5,185 bases of DNA from Thermoplasmata archaeon (GTDB taxonomy: Archaea; Thermoplasmatota; Thermoplasmata; GCA-020350865), in NCBI GenBank assembly GCA_020350865.1, contig CP070726.1:1695688-1700872 (forward strand). Direction: 5' to 3'. Each line of letters begins with the position of its first letter. Position 1 is the stretch's first letter. The notes below the pieces were generated by a model. The model saw only the letters and a program-made list of their open reading frames with translations, was not told the origin of the DNA and made no database searches. Shown here one piece after another: positions 1 to 5,185 of this stretch. The position numbers were made by a program, and so were the translations under genes.

Positions 1-2011
1 AGCTAAATACGCTTCTCGGTATATCAGAGCTGATAGATTTCCAGGTCTTTCCATAGTCCGACGTTTTATACACATAAGGGTTTCTATCGTTCATTTGGTG
101 TAAATCAACCGTGATATAGCATTGTGCCTTTTTATGCTTGGATGCTTCGATGTTGCTTATTGTACCCCATGGTGGTAAATTGGGAATGTTCGCCGTAACA
201 TTATGCCAATTCAATCCGCCGTCTCGAGTTACATGCATTAATCCGTCAGTAGTGCCAACCCAAATCAATCCTTCTTCCAAGGGAGACTCTGCAATTGAGA
301 AAATTGTACAGCCATATTCCACACCGAGGTTATCGATCGTAATTCCTCCGGAATCCTGCATTTTACTTCTGTCGTTGGTTGAAAGATCGGGGCTAATAAC
401 TTTCCAGCTATGCCCTCCATCCGTTGTCTGGTGGACATACTGGCTGCCAGCGTAAATTCTATTATGATTATGGGGAGAAATAGAAATAGGAAAAGTCCAA
501 TGAAAACGATATTTCAGATCATCAGCCTTATATCCCATCGGTGATTCTGGCCACACACGGACAGAACGTTTATGGTTGGTTCGCAGATCAGAGCGATCAA
601 GAGCGCCGTCATATCCATTTCCCCAGACTATATTATTGTCGACGGGATCAGGAATCGCATATCCGCTTTCTTCGCCAGCAACCATTCTCCACACACAGGA
701 GCTGATTCCTTTCCACCCCAGATCTTCAAAATACATTAGGCTATTGCTTGGCCCTCTAAAGGCAACTCCATCCTGTCGGTTTCCGTAGACATAGTAAGGT
801 GTCTGGTTATCAACGGCCACATGATACATTTGAGCTACAGGAAGAAACTTCCTCTTCCAAGATTGACCTCTATTGGTTGAAATCAATAGACCTCCATCAT
901 CCGCAATAAATATCCTATTAGGAATTTTTGGATCAATCCATGTGTCATGGTGATCAAAGCCCCAATTTTTTGTTTCGAATGTTTTTCCCCCATCGAACGA
1001 TACATTAAAAACAACACAGGGAATATAGATTTCATCGTAGTTGTCAGGGGCGACTACCAATCGGGTGTAATAGTGAGGTCTTTCGTTTATTATGTGACTG
1101 CTATTGATAAGCTCCCAGGTTTCGCCTCCATTGTCTGATCTCCAGAGTATACCATGTTCGGTTTCCAGTAAGGCATAAAAGCGGTGAGAATTGTTTGGAG
1201 CAATAGCAACTGCAATTTTTCCAACTGGGGAATCCGGCAAACCATTTTCTTTGAGCCGTTTCCAGGTGTTGCCACCGTCTTTACTGATATAGATACCGCT
1301 TCCTGGTCCGCCACTCTGGCGGCTCCAGGTCTTAATTTCCACCTGCCACATTCCAGCTAAGAGAATAAGGGGATTGTTAGGATCCATGGCAATGTCAGAG
1401 CAGCCTGTGTTTTCATCAACAAAGAGCACTTTCTCCCAAGTCTCCCCTCCATCTCGAGTACGGAAAACGCCTCGTTCAGGTTGGCGTCCATAACAATGAC
1501 CTAGAGCGGCGGCAAATACGATGTTAGGATCCTGAGGATGGATAACAACCCTTCCTATTCTTCCGGTTCGATCAAGTCCCATGTGTTTCCAGGATTTCCC
1601 TCCATCGATGGATTTGTAGATGCCGTTGCCAATAGAAACATTGCTTCGGATAAATGTTTCACCGGTTCCTGCCCAGATTATGTTAGTATCAGAGGGAGCA
1701 ATTGCTAGAGAACCGATGGAAGAAACAGGTTGATCGTCGAATATAGGCTTCCAATTGACACCACCATCTATTGATTTCCAGATCCCTCCTGAAGCGGCTC
1801 CAGCGTAATACACATCAGGATCTCCGGGTATGCCCACAGCTGCAATCATTCGATTACCTTGAGGACCAATGTGGCGATAACGAAGCTCTTTAAAAAAGCT
1901 AGGATTTATTTGTTGTGCATAGATATGAGCGGATGACCAGAAAAATGTGATTAATATCGATAAACCGATTAGAGTAAAATCAGTTCCCCTGGGCATTTTC
2001 ACTTTTATCAT
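1..2011 (-). CDS. Secreted Asp-box (BNR/VPS10-like) beta-propeller protein, 3' end cut by window
   Basis: An uninterrupted frame of 670 codons runs from the ATG at 2011-2009 to the window edge, so the stop codon lies outside. Residues 1-32 look like a Sec signal peptide: basic n-region, hydrophobic core at about 12-26, likely cleavage after IYA (residue 32), no lipobox cysteine. The mature part has ten Asp-box-like motifs (S/T-x-D-x-G-x-x-W) starting near residues 80, 134, 185, 243, 292, 338, 378, 529, 595 and 650. Three are weaker: 292 and 378 have Asn for Asp, and 338 ends in Phe. Family-typical segments include RYRHIGP (44-50), ASGGIWKS (73-80), WAGTGE (113-118), DHHDTWIDP (353-361), ISPDLS (539-544) and ESP (575-577). 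The gap between boxes 378 and 529 suggests two propellers. From memory, relatives are about 1000 residues, so roughly a third is missing. They are often annotated as glycosyl hydrolase, sialidase or VPS10 proteins, but I see no basis for an enzymatic claim; ligand or protein binding is equally possible. The ATG at 2029 is in frame but lacks a ribosome site. Confidence 0.93.
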   Translation of the reverse strand, partial: MIKVKMPRGTDFTLIGLSILITFFWSSAHIYAQQINPSFFKELRYRHIGPQGNRMIAAVGIPGDPDVYYAGAASGGIWKSIDGGVNWKPIFDDQPVSSIGSLAIAPSDTNIIWAGTGETFIRSNVSIGNGIYKSIDGGKSWKHMGLDRTGRIGRVVIHPQDPNIVFAAALGHCYGRQPERGVFRTRDGGETWEKVLFVDENTGCSDIAMDPNNPLILLAGMWQVEIKTWSRQSGGPGSGIYISKDGGNTWKRLKENGLPDSPVGKIAVAIAPNNSHRFYALLETEHGILWRSDNGGETWELINSSHIINERPHYYTRLVVAPDNYDEIYIPCVVFNVSFDGGKTFETKNWGFDHHDTWIDPKIPNRIFIADDGGLLISTNRGQSWKRKFLPVAQMYHVAVDNQTPYYVYGNRQDGVAFRGPSNSLMYFEDLGWKGISSCVWRMVAGEESGYAIPDPVDNNIVWGNGYDGALDRSDLRTNHKRSVRVWPESPMGYKADDLKYRFHWTFPISISPHNHNRIYAGSQYVHQTTDGGHSWKVISPDLSTNDRSKMQDSGGITIDNLGVEYGCTIFSIAESPLEEGLIWVGTTDGLMHVTRDGGLNWHNVTANIPNLPPWGTISNIEASKHKKAQCYITVDLHQMNDRNPYVYKTSDYGKTWKSISSDIPRSVFS

Positions 2012-2019
2012 AAAGATAA

Positions 2020-2026
2020 CTCCTTT
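2020..2026 (-). promoter_or_regulatory. Ribosome binding site of the propeller gene
   Basis: The minus strand reads AAAGGAG, followed by 8 bases and then the ATG at 2011-2009. This decides the start: the in-frame ATG six codons upstream (2029-2027) overlaps this site and has no purine-rich sequence before it, and starting there would only lengthen the n-region of the signal peptide. Confidence 0.8.
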
Positions 2027-2060
2027 CATTAAACGTTATCCCTTATCTAAATGCGTCACT

Positions 2061-2080
2061 GATGTTGCTGAACCAACATC
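2061..2080. repeat. Inverted repeat, 7-base arms
   Basis: On the minus strand this is GATGTTGGTTCAGCAACATC: perfect 7-base arms around a 6-base loop, centred about 60 bases before the propeller start codon. In the RNA it would be a modest hairpin without a following U-run, so not a terminator. It overlaps the decayed LGH region of the integrase relic and may be chance. Confidence 0.35.
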
Positions 2081-2090
2081 GCAGATTAAT

Positions 2091-2108
2091 TTGCATCTTT
2101 AGATGCAA
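2091..2108. repeat. 18-base palindrome, possible operator
   Basis: The minus strand reads TTGCATCTAAAGATGCAA: perfect 8-base arms separated by two bases, the size and symmetry of a dimeric repressor site. It lies about 80 bases upstream of the propeller start codon and abuts the weak promoter candidate at 2136-2108. It also falls exactly where the integrase relic stops matching its family, so it could instead be a deletion junction. The symmetry is directly visible; the operator role is inference. Confidence 0.4.
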
Positions 2109-2136
2109 TAGTATGCCTAAGATCATGAAACGTAAA
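2108..2136 (-). promoter_or_regulatory. Weak sigma-70-like promoter candidate for the propeller gene
   Basis: TTTACG (2136-2131, four of six matches to TTGACA) is separated by 17 bases from TACTAT (2113-2108, four of six matches to TATAAT). Transcription would start near 2101, giving a leader of about 90 bases. The terminator after the receptor gene implies a promoter somewhere in 2012-2318, and this is the best pair I found. The match is weak, and the same bases encode the H-x-x-R segment of the integrase relic. Confidence 0.2.
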
Positions 2137-2199
2137 GTCTTTGATCCTGGCCCTTCGGCATACAAGCTCAAATTCTCTCCTAAAATATATCAAATGCTT

Positions 2200-2318
2200 T
2201 TAACTTCCTGACTTGATAGCTAAGTATTGAAATGCGTATTCATCCCCTCAGTTTTACTTGGACAATATTTTCAATTAAACACGGAATTTTTCACTGATCA
2301 GGGTTATCTAAACAGGAT
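2200..2318. other. Intergenic stretch with nothing recognisable
   Basis: This AT-rich stretch (one 60-base row counted at 30% GC) lies between the receptor terminator and the integrase relic. Minus-strand frames are broken by stops and I could not extend the integrase similarity into it with confidence. I see no tRNA, repeat or small gene. It may be further decayed mobile DNA or ordinary spacer. Confidence 0.6.
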
Positions 2319-2357
2319 AAAAAGGACTCTCTCTCCGAAAGAGAAAAAGAGTCTTTT
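2319..2357 (-). terminator. Rho-independent terminator of the receptor gene
   Basis: On the minus strand, AAAAGACTCT (2357-2348) pairs with AGAGTCCTTTT (2330-2320) with one bulged base. An inner CTCT/AGAG pairing (2343-2340 with 2334-2331) closes a small loop. The transcript ends the stem in a run of five U (2323-2319). The hairpin begins 20 bases after the receptor stop codon, as expected. It also has a short T-run on the plus strand, so it could work in both directions, but no plus-strand gene precedes it. Confidence 0.8.
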
Positions 2358-2377
2358 GTATTGACTGCTTGTAACCT

Positions 2378-5185
2378 TTAGAATCTAAAAAGAACCTGGA
2401 ACTGGAACCAACGGGGGAACTGTCTGCCCCAGACTTGACCGAAAAGGACACTTCCTTCTGCGTTAGCGTAGGAAATAACCTCCTGGGAATTGAGGAGGTT
2501 CTGCACGTTGAGGCGCAGGCCAACGGTCGTTCCTGCTACGAAGGAGAAGTCCTTTTGAATGGAAAGGTCAAGGTAGGCATGAGTTGGAATTGTCTCCGTA
2601 CCGCGGCCATAAGGGAATGTGCCGTAAAATCCAAAAGCATCATTCCAGCCGTGAATGGACCAATGGTAGCCCACGTACAATTGGAAATTGGTGCTGACGA
2701 TGAAATTAAAGGGAGCAATCCACGTGCCGAGCATCTTGATCACATGGTCGCAGCTGTCCTGGAGCGGGCCATACCATCCTTCATCTCCATAGTCTAATCC
2801 TCCAAATCCAGCAGTGAGAGGATCCAAAAAGGCCAAAGGAGAATCGGCCGGGCCTGAGAGGTGGTCTCCGAAGGTTCCGACCGTGTTGTAAACTGTGACG
2901 GAGTAGTTGCTAAACTTCTCGTAGGCTCCCAAAGTCGTCCCTTTGGCCGATGACCAGACGTAAGATCCGTTGAAGAAGAATTTATCGGCTATTCTTCCCT
3001 GTAATTCAAATTCGAGTCCCAGATAGCTCCGTCTCTTTTCCGGCCAGTTCTGCAAGAGAAACCAGGTTTTTTCGTAATCGAACATACCCAGGTCTTCGAT
3101 CATGTTACCGTGCTTGGTATAGATACCTCTTACTTTTGCCGCCCAATTCGTACTGAGCTGTCGGTTGAATTCGGCGACAACCTTGACCATTCTGTCTGGC
3201 TGAATTCCCTCCTTTATGTCTATTATATACCCTCCTTCAAGCCATGCCTCTGGTGAGCCCAAGTGATAGTGGTATTCCCAGTTATCCGGGTTTTTTAGAG
3301 CGGCTTCGTCATCCTGATTCGTGGGAAGTGGGCCTATCCATCTCCAGACGCGGAAGGCATTACCACTGCCTTTGCTAAAATAGGGGAGGAGGTCAAAGAG
3401 CATGGTGTCAGTGAAGTTGCCATAACCGAGTTTAAGTACATTTACGCCATCCCCGGTAATGTCCCAGGCCAGGGATAGGCGTGGTGAGATGAAGTCATCT
3501 AGTTTCCAGTTGAAGAGTGTTTCATCGATGTCGTTAATCAATTTTTGTGTCTCTGACCTTACTCCGATCATGAACGTAACGTTACCGATAGTGATTTTAT
3601 CACTGAGGTAGAGGCCGAATCCACGCCCGGTGTGGAAGTATTCCATGTTCCGGTACTCTAACAACTGGGCAGGATAACCCGGGGAACTGAACTTCAAGGT
3701 GGTTCCACCGTTCCAGAACGTGTCTCCCCAGGCATTGGGGTTGTTCCAAAGGTCATACGCCTTCCCGGTTCGATCTTCCAATTGGGATCGCTTAGCCCAA
3801 TAGTAGAGGAATCCTACTCCGATTTCGTGGTTTCCAAGGTTTTTGGCATCCAGGTACTGAGTAAACCTGAGAGAAAAATCGGTTCTCTCTTCTTTGGTCA
3901 TGTTGTTGCTACTCGAATTATTCACAGTCTGCGAGATATCGGTATACTCGATGGGAGGTGTTTGCATGTCTTCGCTTAGAGGGCCAATGTTCCGGTCGCG
4001 GCTCGATCTTCCGGCAACGGCTTCAATGAGTGAATTGGCACTGAGAATTGCCTTGTAGTTAATACGGTAGGCATAGTTGATGTAATCCTGCTTTACATAG
4101 CGCTCAGGAACGCCGAATCCACCTGTCTGATTGAGAAACTTGTCATAGGTCCCGCTGAAGGCAATGGTATGGTTCTGGAAAGGAGCAAAGGTTAACTTGC
4201 CGAATAGATTGTTGGTATTCCTTCTCCTATGTCCTTCAGGAATCTGGAGCCACCCAACGGAGCTTGCCTCTCCGTCATCGGCCCTGCGCCAGAAGTTGTC
4301 GGAGATGAAAAACCACAGTTTATCTTTGATGAGAGGGCCTCCGATGTTACCGAAGAGATTATATTGTGACCTATTCGGGTCGACGGCAACCGATATCTGT
4401 TGCTCCCTGGTTGCTCTGACGCGGTGATCCCAGATCAGGCCACCCAGCTCTCCGTGGAACTTGTTTCCTCCGGATTTGGTGACAATGTTGATGATACCGC
4501 CGTAGGCCTGCCCTAGCCCAGGAGCGAATCCGTCTGAGATGATTTGGACTTCCTCCCAGGCATCATAATTTACCCTGACTCCTGGATCGTTATCATCCAA
4601 ACCTCTCTTGGAAAGTCCATCGACAAGATAATTGTTTCCTGTTCCTCCCTCTCCCCGGAAGCTTCCTGCGCCGTAATTATCAATGGCATCCGAGGTTCCC
4701 GTGTTCGTATTATGCCGGACACCAGTCACTCCTGGAGTCAAGCTCATGATCTCCTGGATCGTCCTGCCCTGGACGGGTACGTTGGCCAGTTGATCAGCCT
4801 TCATGTTGAAGGTGTTGTCTGCCTTGGTCTTGTCGATGAGCGGGGTTTCGGCTATGACCGTAAGCTGTTCCTGCAGGGTGGCTATCTTCATGACGATGGT
4901 GACAGTGGTACCTTTTCCTAGCGAAACATCTACATTTTCTTGGGATAGAGTGGCGAATCCCTGCAGCTCGAAGACTAGTGTGTATATCCCGCTGGGTAGA
5001 AGTGGCAGTCGGAATATTCCATCGCTGGCACTGATGGCCGACCGCATCCCCTGGAGGCTTGGGCTTGTGGCTGTAATGGTAACTCCAGGGAGGTTTATCC
5101 CCTCTTCATCGCTAATTTTTCCTATGACCTCACCGGTTTCTTCAGCTAGAATGGGTAAAACCAGGAGAAGGCACAGATAAGACAG
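2378..5185 (-). CDS. TonB-dependent outer-membrane receptor with carboxypeptidase-regulatory-like domain, 5' end cut by window
   Basis: The frame is open from the window edge to TAA at 2380-2378, giving 935 visible residues; the start codon lies outside. An internal ATG at 5047 is not the start, because 46 upstream codons encode the signal peptide and first domain. Residues 1-14 (LSYLCLLLVLPILA) are the core and cleavage region of a Sec signal peptide, so probably only a few residues are missing. Residues about 18-100 form a carboxypeptidase-regulatory-like domain (LPGVTITATSPSLQG; DGIFRLPLLPSGIYTL). A TonB-box-like stretch, EQLTVIAETP, lies at 106-115. The plug spans about 117-250, with NNYLVDGLS and YGGIINIVTKSGG. 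The barrel follows, opening with LFGNIGGPLIKDKLWFF and ending in FQVLFRF with the terminal Phe used in outer-membrane assembly. Such receptors import large or scarce substrates using TonB-ExbBD energy; this substrate is unknown. No SusD-like lipoprotein follows, arguing against a classic Sus pair, although the upstream side is not visible. The gene has its own terminator. Confidence 0.95.
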   Translation of the reverse strand: MSYLCLLLVLPILAEETGEVIGKISDEEGINLPGVTITATSPSLQGMRSAISASDGIFRLPLLPSGIYTLVFELQGFATLSQENVDVSLGKGTTVTIVMKIATLQEQLTVIAETPLIDKTKADNTFNMKADQLANVPVQGRTIQEIMSLTPGVTGVRHNTNTGTSDAIDNYGAGSFRGEGGTGNNYLVDGLSKRGLDDNDPGVRVNYDAWEEVQIISDGFAPGLGQAYGGIINIVTKSGGNKFHGELGGLIWDHRVRATREQQISVAVDPNRSQYNLFGNIGGPLIKDKLWFFISDNFWRRADDGEASSVGWLQIPEGHRRRNTNNLFGKLTFAPFQNHTIAFSGTYDKFLNQTGGFGVPERYVKQDYINYAYRINYKAILSANSLIEAVAGRSSRDRNIGPLSEDMQTPPIEYTDISQTVNNSSSNNMTKEERTDFSLRFTQYLDAKNLGNHEIGVGFLYYWAKRSQLEDRTGKAYDLWNNPNAWGDTFWNGGTTLKFSSPGYPAQLLEYRNMEYFHTGRGFGLYLSDKITIGNVTFMIGVRSETQKLINDIDETLFNWKLDDFISPRLSLAWDITGDGVNVLKLGYGNFTDTMLFDLLPYFSKGSGNAFRVWRWIGPLPTNQDDEAALKNPDNWEYHYHLGSPEAWLEGGYIIDIKEGIQPDRMVKVVAEFNRQLSTNWAAKVRGIYTKHGNMIEDLGMFDYEKTWFLLQNWPEKRRSYLGLEFELQGRIADKFFFNGSYVWSSAKGTTLGAYEKFSNYSVTVYNTVGTFGDHLSGPADSPLAFLDPLTAGFGGLDYGDEGWYGPLQDSCDHVIKMLGTWIAPFNFIVSTNFQLYVGYHWSIHGWNDAFGFYGTFPYGRGTETIPTHAYLDLSIQKDFSFVAGTTVGLRLNVQNLLNSQEVISYANAEGSVLFGQVWGRQFPRWFQFQVLFRF

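Larger units (their letters stand above)
2043..2199 (-). pseudogene. Relic of a tyrosine recombinase (phage-type integrase), C-terminal catalytic fragment
   Basis: On the minus strand, 2199-2089 reads as 37 residues that include FRREFELVCRRARI followed directly by KDFTFHDLRHTIAS. This matches the catalytic-domain pattern of the phage integrase family (PF00589), in which a phrase like 'F..vckrAGIkdFrFHDLRHTfAS' carries the conserved H-x-x-R (His at 2127-2125, Arg at 2118-2116). The frame then hits TAA at 2088-2086. In another frame, 2072-2046 reads FSNISDAFR straight after bases encoding ML-G, which resembles the next motif, LGHSNIxxTxRY. The Arg-to-Ser distance is about 49 bases where about 72 are usual, so a deletion of roughly 23 bases with a frameshift is likely. 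The histidine of LGH and the nucleophilic tyrosine are absent. An in-frame TAA at 2202-2200 precedes the fragment, and no N-terminal half is visible. It cannot be functional. The H-x-x-R segment is convincing; the shifted tail is less certain. Confidence 0.68.

Noticed and set aside
138..1314. Several small reading frames on both strands inside the propeller gene.
   Set aside because: They lie in other frames of an unbroken 670-codon gene with ten regularly spaced Asp-box motifs, so they are shadows.
1..2011. Possibility that the propeller gene is a frameshifted pseudogene, because no complete ATG-to-stop frame covers it.
   Set aside because: Translating the minus strand from 2011 to 1 gives one continuous frame without stops; it only lacks a stop codon because the window ends.
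2111..2163. Possible long hairpin: GTATGCC at 2111-2117 with GGCATAC at 2157-2163, and an inner GATCA/TGATC pair, suggesting a small RNA or riboswitch.
   Set aside because: The arms are short, the internal loops are very unequal (3 versus 10 bases), and the whole stretch is better explained as integrase coding sequence containing the H-x-x-R motif.
2183..2193. TATATT-like -10 element near 2189-2184 on the minus strand.
   Set aside because: No -35-like hexamer is found at 16-18 bases upstream, and AT-rich hexamers are expected by chance here.
2113..2211. Short plus-strand reading frame starting at ATG 2113 or 2125 (about 30 residues).
   Set aside because: It is the antisense shadow of the integrase relic; it resembles no family I know and has no good ribosome site.
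2308..5180. Small reading frames on both strands overlapping the receptor gene.
   Set aside because: All overlap the receptor in alternative frames, show low-complexity or meaningless translations, and lack their own signals.

Overview
The window holds two protein genes on the minus strand, both cut by the window edges, with 366 bases between them. Reading along the minus strand from base 5185 down, the order is: (1) a TonB-dependent outer-membrane receptor that enters within its signal peptide and ends at 2378; (2) a rho-independent terminator at 2319-2357; (3) about 120 bases with no recognisable content; (4) a decayed C-terminal piece of a tyrosine recombinase (phage-type integrase) at about 2199-2043; (5) a secreted Asp-box (BNR/VPS10-like) beta-propeller protein starting at 2011 and running off the window at base 1. 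The plus strand carries nothing I would call a gene.

The organism is a Gram-negative (diderm) bacterium: the receptor has a carboxypeptidase-regulatory-like N-terminal domain, a plug, a long barrel and a C-terminal phenylalanine, and both proteins have Sec-type signal peptides. Large receptors of this kind, alongside big WD40/YVTN/BNR-like secreted propellers, are abundant in Acidobacteriota and Candidatus Aminicenantota and also occur in Bacteroidota. The style of the N-terminal domain makes me favour Aminicenantota/Acidobacteriota, with low confidence. Hand counts on seven sampled rows per gene give roughly 49% GC for the receptor and 45% for the propeller gene; rows between them are about 30-40%.

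The two genes share a direction, but a good terminator and a relic of mobile DNA separate them, so I read them as separate transcription units. Nothing in the sequence shows that they act together, although the receptor would sit in the outer membrane and the propeller would be exported across the inner membrane.

The most interesting item is the integrase relic, which is easy to miss because it is short and frame-disrupted. It ends about 30 bases before the propeller start codon, so the leader, and perhaps the promoter, of that gene lies in former integrase coding DNA. I see no CRISPR array, tRNA, rRNA, intact mobile element or convincing new defence or metabolic system.
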